A program made the position numbers and the translations under genes. The notes beneath the pieces were generated by a model. The model did no database searches, had not been told where the DNA came from, and worked only from the letters and a program-made list of their open reading frames with translations. 34,304 nt of DNA from Lachnospiraceae bacterium (GTDB lineage: Bacteria > Bacillota > Clostridia > Lachnospirales > Lachnospiraceae): assembly GCA_910575565.1 (NCBI GenBank), contig CAJTFL010000037.1, positions 1 to 34,304 on the forward strand, read 5' to 3'. Each line of letters starts with the position of its first letter. Position 1 is the first letter of the stretch. Of this stretch, positions 6,940 through 14,747 are shown piece after piece.

Positions 6940-8561
6940 CATTCCATCGTCCACTCCGTAACATTCCAAAAAATGCCTACGCCGTGATGGCCCATCACCG
7001 TATCCTGGGCAATCCCTTTCAGCCCGGATACCGCCACGTAATCGGCATCCACGTAGGCGATAAACGCAAAGGCCGGGTCGGCTGCCAGCTCCTCCTGGAA
7101 CCGATCGTAAGCCTTCTCCCGCACTTCCCTATCGTCTGAACGGCGGGCTTCGATTAAATACCGGTCAACTTTTTCATTGGAATAACCGGAATAATTCGCC
7201 CCTTTGCCTGTGCCGAAAACCTTATAAGTATGATCGTCGGCATCAAAGGGGCTGCCCCAGCCAATCAGGTAAGCCATTTGCCCGCCCCAGTCTACCTGGG
7301 CCGGAACCTCCACCGTGCAGTCAATCCCTATCTGCCTAAGCTGCTGGGCAGCCGCCTGGGCCATGTCCAGCCGCACCTGATCCCCTGCGCCTACGCTAAG
7401 GACAAAGCCGATTTTCTCCCCGTCCCGATAGTAAAAACCGTCTTCCTCCTTTACGCACCCCGCGTCCTTTAAGATCTGCTCCGCCCTTGCCGGGTCATAA
7501 TCATAATGATCCACATTTTCATTGTTATAAACATTCCTCTGCAGCGGGCCGTATGCCGTTATCCCATGGCCAAGGACTACGGCATCCAGGATCGCCTGCC
7601 GATCAAGTCCGCAGCAGATCGCCGGGATAAGATCCCGGTTAGCCGTCCAATACTCGTTATGGAAATTAAACAGGATCCCGCGGTAATCAGAGGTCTGCAT
7701 ACGGTAAACCTGATACCCCTCCCGCCCATGGAAATTTTCGGCATCCTTCGGAGGAAGCAAAGCCAGATCCAGCTCGCCGGACTGCATCTGCATCGTTTTG
7801 GCATTATCGTCATTTACGATTTTAAAGATAAGCCGATCAATCTTGGCCGGGCCTTTAAAATAATCCTCATTTTTTGTCAGCGTGATCGCCTGCCCTTCGT
7901 CCCAATCCGTCAGCTCATAAGGGCCTGTGCCCACGGGGCTGCGGAAAAAATCGGAGGTCTGCATATCCTCCCCTTCCAGCAGATGCTTCGGCAGAATAGG
8001 CATGGCCATATAGTCCAAAAAAGCCACGTTAGGAGCGTCTAAGGCAAAGGAAACCGTGTGGCTGTCGATCACGGTGATTTCCCGCACATCCTCATAATTG
8101 GGGGCGTTTTCAGAACCATTTTCCGGATCCATGATCGCTTCAATGGTAAATTTCACATCCTCTGCCTGAAACTCCTGGCCGTCATGCCACCTTACCCCTT
8201 CTTCCAGATGGAAGGTATAGGTACAGGAAGCCGGGTCAAATTCCCAGGATTTCGCCAGGCTGGGGACAACCTGATTATCCCCGTCATGGGCAGTCAAGCC
8301 GTTAAATAAAAGGATATTGATCTCGCCGTGCTCATCCATGGCAGGATTAATCCGGGTGTAATCATTGCTTCCATAGATTAAGGTGGTGATGGCGGACGCC
8401 TGGCCGGGAGCCAACGGGGATGTGGCTTCCTGGGATGTGGCAGATTTTCCTGGCAAAGCTTTGCCTTGGCAGGCGGTAAGGGCTGCCGCCATGCAAAAAA
8501 AGGCCAGGAAGCGTGTTAATGCTTTTGTTTGTGTGCTTATATGTTTTAGCCGATTATTCAA
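6939..8561 (-). CDS. Family-5 extracellular solute-binding lipoprotein
   Basis: This 540-residue lipoprotein captures peptide, nickel-chelate or similar ligands for the adjoining permeases at the outer face of the membrane. I chose the TTG at 8561, with AGGAGG 10 bp upstream; the upstream in-frame ATG would translate through that site. A basic, hydrophobic signal ends in the lipobox LTAC (Cys at residue 31). Family motifs follow: PSLAKSWEFD, YTFHLEEGVRWHDGQ, ITVIDSHTVSF, SPVGTGPYEL and a C-terminal AYVDADYVAVSGLKG. Length is normal for the family. The transcript begins with a folded leader at 8597-8690. Its stop is followed at once by the 12-bp repeat array. Which ligand it binds cannot be decided here. 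Confidence 0.9.
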   Translation of the reverse strand: MNNRLKHISTQTKALTRFLAFFCMAAALTACQGKALPGKSATSQEATSPLAPGQASAITTLIYGSNDYTRINPAMDEHGEINILLFNGLTAHDGDNQVVPSLAKSWEFDPASCTYTFHLEEGVRWHDGQEFQAEDVKFTIEAIMDPENGSENAPNYEDVREITVIDSHTVSFALDAPNVAFLDYMAMPILPKHLLEGEDMQTSDFFRSPVGTGPYELTDWDEGQAITLTKNEDYFKGPAKIDRLIFKIVNDDNAKTMQMQSGELDLALLPPKDAENFHGREGYQVYRMQTSDYRGILFNFHNEYWTANRDLIPAICCGLDRQAILDAVVLGHGITAYGPLQRNVYNNENVDHYDYDPARAEQILKDAGCVKEEDGFYYRDGEKIGFVLSVGAGDQVRLDMAQAAAQQLRQIGIDCTVEVPAQVDWGGQMAYLIGWGSPFDADDHTYKVFGTGKGANYSGYSNEKVDRYLIEARRSDDREVREKAYDRFQEELAADPAFAFIAYVDADYVAVSGLKGIAQDTVMGHHGVGIFWNVTEWTME

Positions 8562-8596
8562 AGGGATATGCTCCTCCTTTTCCAGAAAATCCTTTT

Positions 8597-8690
8597 CCCA
8601 AAAAAACACTAAACAGGATGGAAGGAAACGGGCAAAAGGCTTTTCCCCTGAAAAGCCGTATGTTTTCCTAACATACTGTTTAGTGTGTTT
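8597..8690 (-). promoter_or_regulatory. Structured leader with terminator: candidate attenuator or riboswitch
   Basis: On the minus strand an 11-bp outer helix ACACTAAACAG/CTGTTTAGTGT (8686-8676 with 8616-8606) is followed at once by a seven-T run, as in an intrinsic terminator. It encloses two hairpins. One is GTATGTT/AACATAC with loop AGGAA (8676-8658). The other is GGCTTTT/AAAAGCC with loop CAGGGG (8657-8638). The AGGAA loop can pair with TTCCT at 8627-8623, giving a pseudoknot. The ribosome-binding site (8578-8571) and TTG start (8561) lie just downstream. I do not recognise it as a known riboswitch class. The pairings are seen directly; the regulatory role is inferred. Confidence 0.6.
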
Positions 8691-8700
8691 GTTATGGATA

Positions 8701-8728
8701 TTTATAAGATTTTAGTGTAATAGTTCAG
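8701..8728 (-). promoter_or_regulatory. Tentative promoter of the ABC transporter operon
   Basis: On the minus strand TATAAA (8706-8701) is preceded, after 16 bp, by CTGAAC (8728-8723), a weak -35. Transcription would start near 8693, directly before the outer helix of the leader. The -35 lies in the terminal arm of the structured repeat at 8723-8878, so the repeat would supply part of the promoter. Confidence 0.4.
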
Positions 8729-8878
8729 CCAGTGGGAACCGCATGGGTGAAAATCGTGCTCGCACGAATTTTCATCCATCGGTTTCCGCTGAGGGAGCGC
8801 CCGTTTATGAGCAAAGTTAGCTGCGTAAGCAGCGGGGAGTGCCGCAAGGCACGGCTTTGCGAATGGCGCGGGCTGAAC
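8723..8878. repeat. Structured interspersed repeat, copy 1
   Basis: Terminal arms GTTCAGCC (8723-8730) and GGCTGAAC (8871-8878) are perfectly complementary. Inside are three further hairpins: a long one at 8731-8787 with core GTGC/GCAC, GCTGC/GCAGC near 8819-8833, and GTGCC/GGCAC closing a GCAA loop near 8839-8852. Segments such as CCCGTTTATGAGCAAA, CCGCAAGG and GCGAATGGCGCG recur at 29797-29903 in the same orientation. It does not encode a protein. It looks like a dispersed element that folds as a multi-branched nucleic acid. Confidence 0.8.
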
Positions 8879-8904
8879 AGACGGTAGATTTTCTGCTAAT
8901 ATCT

Positions 8905-8942
8905 GGGAAACTTCGGCTTCCCCAATTTGCTTCATGCAAATT
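8905..8942. other. Two further hairpins beside repeat copy 1
   Basis: GGGAA-A-C closes a TTCG loop with G-C-TTCCC (8905-8922, one mismatch), the classic stable C(UUCG)G form on the plus strand. It is followed by AATTTGC/GCAAATT at 8924-8942 with a 5-nt loop. The stretch 8562-9019 contains no gene; it holds the leader, the repeat and these hairpins. Confidence 0.55.
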
Positions 8943-9019
8943 CTGGTATGAATTATAGCGTATTTAGCTAAGGGCTGTCAACGGACATCTGAAATCTTCT
9001 AATTCCTTTCCCCCACCCC

Positions 9020-9622
9020 TCACGGCCAATCCGGACACTCCACCACGTATTTTTCGTAAGCGTTGATTACCGTAGTATCACCGTAATGATCCAGGCGTTT
9101 AAATTTTGAGCCATAGTTTGCGTGGATATGGCCGTGGATGAAAAATTTGGGGTGGTACTGATCCATAAGCTTCCGGAAGGCTTCAAAGCCTTTATGGGGA
9201 AGGTCTTCCAAATCGTTTAGCTGGTAAGCGGGGGCGTGGGTGAGAAGGATGTCTATGCCCTTATGGCGGAGCAGCTTCCAGCCCAGCTTCCTAATCCTCC
9301 GCCGCATCTCCTTTTCCGTGTACTGGTTTTCTGCCTGGGGGTGGTAGCGCATGGAGCCGCCAAGGCCCAGGATGCGGACTCCCCGAAAGACATAGATATC
9401 GTCGTCAATGCAGATGCATCCGCCGGTTTCATCTTCCCGATAATGATCATGGTTCCCGTTGACGAACAGCACTGGGGCATGGGACATGGTGACCAGGAAG
9501 GATAAGTATGACGCGTGCAAATCCCCGCAGGATAAAATCAGGTCAATATCATCCAACATTCCGGGCTGATAGTAATCATAAAGTATTTTCGATTCTTCAT
9601 CTGCTATTACCAGGATCTTCAT
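9020..9622 (-). CDS. Calcineurin-like metallophosphoesterase
   Basis: This 200-residue cytosolic protein has the metallophosphatase fold. Metal-binding motifs appear in order: D8 in VIADEES, SCGDLHA, FVNGNHDHY, LLTHAPAY and FIHGHIHANYG. The first motif, normally DxH, reads DEE, so the usual histidine is replaced by glutamate; as I recall this is common in a clostridial subgroup. The ATG lies 26 bp inside the end of the BMP-family gene and has only a weak ribosome-binding site, which suggests translational coupling. It is the last gene of the long plsX-to-here block. The substrate is unknown; phosphodiesters or phosphoproteins are both possible. Confidence 0.87.
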   Translation of the reverse strand: MKILVIADEESKILYDYYQPGMLDDIDLILSCGDLHASYLSFLVTMSHAPVLFVNGNHDHYREDETGGCICIDDDIYVFRGVRILGLGGSMRYHPQAENQYTEKEMRRRIRKLGWKLLRHKGIDILLTHAPAYQLNDLEDLPHKGFEAFRKLMDQYHPKFFIHGHIHANYGSKFKRLDHYGDTTVINAYEKYVVECPDWP

Positions 9623-11567
9623 GGTTCTCGGTCGGCGCCTCCGTTTTTTCCTTGATATTTATTCCCTGGAGCTTTACCAGCTCCTGGGCATCCTCCGTCA
9701 GCTCCGCCATGGCAGGAACCGAGCCGGTTACATTTTCTGCCAGCCAGTCCATCGTCACGATTTCCTTAGGGCTTAGCTTATTGTTCTCGTTGGTGCGGCA
9801 TACCCCGTCCCGGGAATATAATTCAAAGTCAAAGGGATGGAAGCTCCCCGCCTTAATGGACTGTTTTAAGAAGGTAATCAGCCGGTTCGTTCCCCTGGGC
9901 AGGTTATTGGAGCAAATCACGTCGATTACATCGGCGGACATCCCCCACCAGTAGTTTACAGCCTGATTTCCCTTGGTATCCAGGCTGTTCTTGCCCATCT
10001 GGCGGAACTGGCGCACAATCCGCTCATAGAATTTCCCCCAATGCCAGATAGGGCTTGCCAGCGTGGTCAGCGTGCCGTCTTTTTCTTTGTGGAGCAGGCC
10101 GAATTCCCTGGCAGGGGACTTGGGCGTGATCATATCGTCCGCTGAAATGTAGGTAATCCCAGCCTGAGCCAATTCCTCCAGCACATTCCGGTCTTTTACG
10201 GACTTCCATTTTAAGTGGACTATTGCCCTGGGGTTGATCATCCTGGCCCCAATGGCAAAGGCGTTAACATTCGCCAAGGAACCATAAATGGGATAATCCG
10301 CAATATAGCCTAAATCATCCTTCCTGGACACAGATGCAGCGATGGAGCCCAGCAGGAATTTGGCCTCATACATCCTCCCGTAATAGGTTCTGACGGAAGA
10401 GAAGGATGTATTCACGTTGCAGTTTAAAATCTTTACCCCCGGATGCTCCACCGCCGCTTTCACGCTGCTTTGAATCATCTTGGGCGTGGTGGTAAAGATT
10501 AGATTGCTTCCGGCCTCGATAGCCAGCTCGATGGCTTTTTTAACCTGTGCATCGGTATCGGCTTCATTGAAAAAGAAGGTTTCCACCTCTCCCGGGAAAG
10601 CTTCCTCCAGGTAAAGCCGCCCCAGCTCGTGGCCGTAAGTCCAGCTGGAGGTCTCTGGCGTTTTCTCGTAAACAAATGAAATCTTTAAGTGCTCGTCTCC
10701 CAAGGGAAGCAGCAAATTCTTCAGGCCCTTTGATGCGGACTGGCGCATCTCCTCCGGCTGCTCCACCAGGGCCACGTCGCCGCCTTTGCCCTTAAGCTCC
10801 AGTTCCGACCAAATCTTATCTAAGTCCTTGGCAATCAAGGCTTCGCCTTTCTCCTTGATGCTTTCATAGCCAAAAATCTCCGCATATACCAGGAAAGCAT
10901 CCGAGCAGGTCAAGCCCATTTTCGCCCCGCCCTGCTTCTCAAAGGCCTTGGAAAACCGCTCATAAACCACCTTAAAATAAGATCGGGTATCATCATCCCA
11001 CACTTCTTTCGGATCTAACCCCATTACCTTTAACAGCCGGCTATAGCTCCCCTCTTTGCTGAACCACACATCGCTGTTAAAGGATACCTGGTAAAAGTCC
11101 AGGAATTCGTAATACAGCTTATTTTCTTTTTCCTCGCTTCTTTTGGGGATAAGCCGGATAACCATGCCAGGAATACTGAAAGCTCCCAGATATTTCAGGA
11201 CGCTGACCCGCTTATTTCCCTCCATCACGTAGTATTTATTCATAAACTCATAGGCGACAATGGGATCATGGATGCCCTCCTCCATCTGGGAATCAAACAG
11301 ATAGGCCCATTTGGCCCCAAACTCCGTCTTTTCCGTCAGAAGAGGCATAAAATTGCTGGCAAAGGCACTGGTTCTGCCTTTAGTCTTTGTCCCCACGATC
11401 CGGCTTAAGGGAATATCCACCAACCCTAAATTCACCTCGGAAACAATTTCCGTATAGGAAAGGATATCATCCAATACCGGGAGGTACGGATAATTCCCTT
11501 TAAGAATCGATGCCTGGTACTGCCTCCTTCCGGATTTTAATGCACGGTTGTAATCGTATAATGCCAC
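9597..11567 (-). CDS. Cytosolic ParB-like / BMP-family fusion protein
   Basis: This 656-residue protein joins two folds. Residues about 50-130 resemble a ParB/sulfiredoxin-like domain, ending in VMEGNKRVSVLKYLGA (114-129). Residues about 293-590 resemble the BMP/PnrA nucleoside-binding family, with SFVYEKTPETSSWTYGHELG, ALELAI-type helices, LIFTTTP, and GYIADYPIYG. A helical linker lies between. There is no signal peptide or lipobox, although BMP proteins are normally secreted lipoproteins of ABC transporters, so this one is cytosolic and probably a sensor. The start is GTG at 11567 with AGGAGG 7 bp upstream. It sits 19 bp after a lipoprotein gene and overlaps the phosphoesterase gene. No permease or ATPase adjoins it. 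The BMP part is confident; the ParB-like part is judged from one motif. Confidence 0.78.
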   Translation of the reverse strand: MALYDYNRALKSGRRQYQASILKGNYPYLPVLDDILSYTEIVSEVNLGLVDIPLSRIVGTKTKGRTSAFASNFMPLLTEKTEFGAKWAYLFDSQMEEGIHDPIVAYEFMNKYYVMEGNKRVSVLKYLGAFSIPGMVIRLIPKRSEEKENKLYYEFLDFYQVSFNSDVWFSKEGSYSRLLKVMGLDPKEVWDDDTRSYFKVVYERFSKAFEKQGGAKMGLTCSDAFLVYAEIFGYESIKEKGEALIAKDLDKIWSELELKGKGGDVALVEQPEEMRQSASKGLKNLLLPLGDEHLKISFVYEKTPETSSWTYGHELGRLYLEEAFPGEVETFFFNEADTDAQVKKAIELAIEAGSNLIFTTTPKMIQSSVKAAVEHPGVKILNCNVNTSFSSVRTYYGRMYEAKFLLGSIAASVSRKDDLGYIADYPIYGSLANVNAFAIGARMINPRAIVHLKWKSVKDRNVLEELAQAGITYISADDMITPKSPAREFGLLHKEKDGTLTTLASPIWHWGKFYERIVRQFRQMGKNSLDTKGNQAVNYWWGMSADVIDVICSNNLPRGTNRLITFLKQSIKAGSFHPFDFELYSRDGVCRTNENNKLSPKEIVTMDWLAENVTGSVPAMAELTEDAQELVKLQGINIKEKTEAPTENHEDPGNSR

Positions 11568-11586
11568 GGGCCTTCCTCCTTTTCCC

Positions 11587-12183
11587 TTAATTCTTCTCGA
11601 TCAATGCGGAGCACAGCTGGATTAATGCCCCATCTTCCACGGCATCCGGCGTATACAAGGTATATTTTGCCCCGCCTTTTTCCCAGCTTGCCAAACGCCC
11701 GCCGCTGACCGTCGTCTTGATCACCACGCTTCCGTCTGCGCCTAAATCGGAAACGCCAAGCTCTTCCGGCTCAAATTCCTCAAAAATGCCGGAGAAATCT
11801 TCCGCATGAGCCGCCCCCCGGTAAGCATACCGATGGCCGTCCAGCACAAAGGAAATCTCCCCAATCTCATTGTCAATGGAAAGGTACTGTGCATCTTCCG
11901 CCCCTTCCGGCACTTCCATATTTAACTGCAGCTCCTTAAGCCCCTCCGGGCCTTCCAGCTCCTTAAAGGGATTGGGAATCTCTTCCTCTGCAGGATCCGC
12001 CGATTCCCCTTTGCTTTCTTCCATACCGGCTTCCTTGCCTCCCGGCTCAGCCTGGCTTCCCGCCTGGGACGATGCCTCCGTGGCGTTTTTCGTGCCGGAG
12101 GGAGCATCCCCACCAGATTTACAGCCGGTAACATTTACCGCTAAGGCGGCTGCCGCCGCCAGCAAAACCCATTTTTTCATCAT
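11587..12183 (-). CDS. Hypothetical lipoprotein
   Basis: This 198-residue protein has a type II signal peptide: MMKKW, a run of alanine and leucine, and the lipobox VTGC with Cys at residue 21. A low-complexity Ser/Gly/Glu linker (about 22-70) leads to a small globular domain of about 125 residues with no motif I recognise. That domain has alternating strands (ISFVLDGHRYAYRG, SVVIKTTVSGG) and may be a compact beta fold. It is anchored on the outer face of the membrane. GGGAGG precedes the ATG by 7 bp. It lies 21 bp after the CLC gene and 19 bp before the BMP fusion, so the three are probably cotranscribed. Function is unknown. Confidence 0.75.
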   Translation of the reverse strand: MMKKWVLLAAAAALAVNVTGCKSGGDAPSGTKNATEASSQAGSQAEPGGKEAGMEESKGESADPAEEEIPNPFKELEGPEGLKELQLNMEVPEGAEDAQYLSIDNEIGEISFVLDGHRYAYRGAAHAEDFSGIFEEFEPEELGVSDLGADGSVVIKTTVSGGRLASWEKGGAKYTLYTPDAVEDGALIQLCSALIEKN

Positions 12184-12204
12184 CCTTTTCCTCCCATTTT
12201 CATA

Positions 12205-13458
12205 TTAATTGGACTTCCGGTCAATAAATTCCGGCCTAATCTTAGAGTAAGCAAACCGCTGGCTGCCGTACAATCCGTAATACCCGGACAAAACAAAGGT
12301 TATCCCGATAATCAGGGCAAAGAAGGAAAGGCCTTCCTCCCCGAACAGCTCCAGGGCAATGATCAGTGTGGAAACCGGGCAGTTCGTCACCCCGGCAAAC
12401 AGCGCCACCATTCCGCAGGCAGCGGAAAAGGACGGGGAAACTCCCGCCACCTTCCCCACCGCACAGCCAAAGGTAGCTCCCACGCACAGGGTAGGCACAA
12501 TCTCCCCTCCCTTAAACCCTGCCCCCAGGGCAACCGCAGTGAACACCGCCTTCAGCAGAAAGGCTTCGTAGCGCACATGGCCCTCCATGGCGGCTTCAAT
12601 TAAATGTACGCTGCTGCCGTTGTAATCCCTGGTTCCGGACAGCAGGGTAATGGCGATAAATAAAGCACTAGCCGCCAAAATCCGAATGTATGGGTTAGGG
12701 AGCTTCTTTTTGTAAAATTTTTCCGACTGGTGGAGGAGCATGCAAAATCCAATGCTCACCAGCGTGCACAAAATTCCCAAAAGCACCACATAAACGGCTC
12801 CCCCCAGGTTAAACTCCGGCATATTGAAGATGTGGTAATGCTCCGCCTCCACTCCCATCCAGCCGGAAATCCCGGCTCCTAAAAAGGCAGCAAACAGACA
12901 GGGAAGCAAGGCGGCATAGTACAAAACCCCCACGCTGGCCACCTCCAAAGAAAAGATCCCCGCCGCCACCGGGGTTCCAAAAAGAGCAGCAAACACGGCG
13001 CTCATCCCGCACATCACCGCCACCCTCCGATCTTCATCATCCAGCCGGATTAAGCGGCCTGCCAGGCTCCCAAGGCTCCCCCCAATCTGCAGGGCCGCCC
13101 CCTCCCTTCCGGAGGAGCCGCCCACGAAATGGGTCAGCACCGTAGAAATAAAGATCAGCGGCCCTGTAGCAGGGGAAACCTGATGATTGGAGGAGACTGC
13201 CTCAATCACCATATTCGTTCCCCTGTTTTTCTCTTCGTGGAACATATGGTAAAGCCATATGATCGCAAGGCCCGCTGCGGGCATCAAATACAATGTCCAG
13301 TTATTTTCCATGCGGAATTCTGTCACCCAGAGGACACATTTGGCGAAAAATCCCCCGATTAACCCTCCTACGCACCCAATCAGGCTGGAGATCACCATCC
13401 ATTTCAGGAAATAGCCGATGTTCTGCTCCAAGGGCTTTTTCATCTCGCTAATTCTCAT
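12205..13458 (-). CDS. CLC-type antiporter of the fluoride (CLC-F) clade
   Basis: This 417-residue membrane protein has the many hydrophobic helices of CLC transporters. The gating glutamate lies in GREGAALQIGG (residues 117-127). The anion-filter motif is not GSGIP: the corresponding place reads RGTNMVIEAV (79-88), close to the GNNLI/V form of CLC-F proteins. The later filter reads GFKGGEIVPTLCVGATFG (314-331) instead of GGIFAP, also as in CLC-F. The likely job is export of fluoride in exchange for protons. GAGGG lies 7 bp before the ATG. No fluoride riboswitch fits in the 47 bp upstream; it seems to be carried by the ilvA transcript. CLC membership is very sure; the fluoride assignment is from motif memory. 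Confidence 0.87.
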   Translation of the reverse strand: MRISEMKKPLEQNIGYFLKWMVISSLIGCVGGLIGGFFAKCVLWVTEFRMENNWTLYLMPAAGLAIIWLYHMFHEEKNRGTNMVIEAVSSNHQVSPATGPLIFISTVLTHFVGGSSGREGAALQIGGSLGSLAGRLIRLDDEDRRVAVMCGMSAVFAALFGTPVAAGIFSLEVASVGVLYYAALLPCLFAAFLGAGISGWMGVEAEHYHIFNMPEFNLGGAVYVVLLGILCTLVSIGFCMLLHQSEKFYKKKLPNPYIRILAASALFIAITLLSGTRDYNGSSVHLIEAAMEGHVRYEAFLLKAVFTAVALGAGFKGGEIVPTLCVGATFGCAVGKVAGVSPSFSAACGMVALFAGVTNCPVSTLIIALELFGEEGLSFFALIIGITFVLSGYYGLYGSQRFAYSKIRPEFIDRKSN

Positions 13459-13505
13459 GTATTTTCCCTCTATCTATACAGTCTGCTTACGTTTCCCAAA
13501 TGCTT

Positions 13506-14735
13506 TTACTCGCTGTAGATCCCTTTTGACTTCACTAATTTCGGGCGGTATCCGCCGTCATTAAGGGCAGCTACAATCTCATTCTTATGCTCCGTGCCGA
13601 AGGCCTCCACGGTGATCCGAAGCTCCACTGCCGCGTTCCTGTTAATGCTGATAAACTGGTTATGCTCCAGCTTGATTACATTGGCCTGCTCCTTTGCCAA
13701 AAGGGCGGATACGGCGGCTAACTGGCCTGGCTTATCCGGCAGCAGCACCGATACGGTAAAGATCCGATCCCGCTGGATTAAGCCGTGCTGGATCACGGAA
13801 GCCATGGTGATTACGTCCATGTTCCCGCCGCTTAGGATAGATACGATTTTCTTCTTCTCCACGTTCATATGGCGAAGGGCAGCCACCGTAAGCAGGCCGG
13901 AATTCTCCACGATCATTTTGTGGTTTTCCACCATGTCCAGGAAGGCCACAATCAGCTCAGAATCCTCCACCGTAATGATATCGTCCACATTTTCCTGGAT
14001 GTAGGGGAATACCTTCTCCCCAGGGCGCTTAACCGCTGTGCCGTCGGCGATGGTCACGACCTCCGGCAGGGAAACCACCTCCCCGGCTTTTAAGGAAGCC
14101 TTCATGCAGGCGGCTCCCGCAGGCTCCACGCCAATCACCTTGATTTTCGGATTGAGAAGCTTTGCCAATGTGGCTACGCCTGCGCACAGGCCGCCCCCGC
14201 CGATGGGCACTAAGATGTAATCCACCGTAGGCAGCTCCTTGATGATCTCCATGGCTATGGTTCCCTGCCCGGTGGCCACTTCCAGATCGTCAAAGGGATG
14301 GACGAAGGTATGGCCGTTTTCCTGGGATAAATTCATGGCATAGTCGCAGGATTCATCAAACACATCTCCTTCCAGCACTACCTCCGCCCCATAGTTTTTC
14401 GTCCGGTTGACCTTGATTAAAGGCGTAGTGGTGGGCATGACCACCGTTGCCTGCACCCCTGCCAGCTTTGCCGCATAAGCCACGCCCTGGGCATGGTTCC
14501 CGGCAGAGGCCGTCACTAAGCCCTTCTCCCTCTCCTCCTGGGTCATGGCGCTGATCTTGTAGTAAGCCCCCCTTACCTTATACGCACCGGTATACTGCAT
14601 ATTCTCCGGCTTAAAATATACCTTATTCTTCGTCATCCTGGAATAATACTCGCTGTAAACCAGCTTTGTTTCCTGAATGACCTTCCCCACCGCTTCCGTT
14701 GCTTCCTCAAATTTCTCCAATGACATTTTGTCCAT
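13506..14735 (-). CDS. ilvA: Threonine ammonia-lyase
   Basis: This 409-residue PLP enzyme deaminates threonine to 2-oxobutanoate, the first step toward isoleucine. The PLP lysine is K53 in TGAYKVRGA. The substrate loop ASAGNHAQG and the phosphate-binding loop GGGGLCAG follow, and LSGGNMD closes the catalytic domain. A C-terminal ACT domain starts near residue 330 (FTVSVLLPDKPGQLAAVSAL), so allosteric control by an amino acid is likely. The length suits the single-ACT class. AGGAGG lies 8 bp before the ATG at 14735, and the gene begins 12 bp after ftsY ends. It follows ftsY where ylxM-ffh is often found in Firmicutes. A catabolic role is also possible. Confidence 0.94.
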   Translation of the reverse strand: MDKMSLEKFEEATEAVGKVIQETKLVYSEYYSRMTKNKVYFKPENMQYTGAYKVRGAYYKISAMTQEEREKGLVTASAGNHAQGVAYAAKLAGVQATVVMPTTTPLIKVNRTKNYGAEVVLEGDVFDESCDYAMNLSQENGHTFVHPFDDLEVATGQGTIAMEIIKELPTVDYILVPIGGGGLCAGVATLAKLLNPKIKVIGVEPAGAACMKASLKAGEVVSLPEVVTIADGTAVKRPGEKVFPYIQENVDDIITVEDSELIVAFLDMVENHKMIVENSGLLTVAALRHMNVEKKKIVSILSGGNMDVITMASVIQHGLIQRDRIFTVSVLLPDKPGQLAAVSALLAKEQANVIKLEHNQFISINRNAAVELRITVEAFGTEHKNEIVAALNDGGYRPKLVKSKGIYSE

Positions 14736-14747
14736 CTGCCTGTCCTC

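Noticed and set aside
6868..6969. Longer DppB start at the ATG at 6969
   Set aside because: It lies inside the preceding gene and would add a repetitive 34-residue leader not seen in the family; the ATG at 6867 aligns with known DppB starts.
13459..13505. Fluoride riboswitch before the CLC-F gene
   Set aside because: Only 47 bp separate it from ilvA and none of the expected conserved bases are visible.
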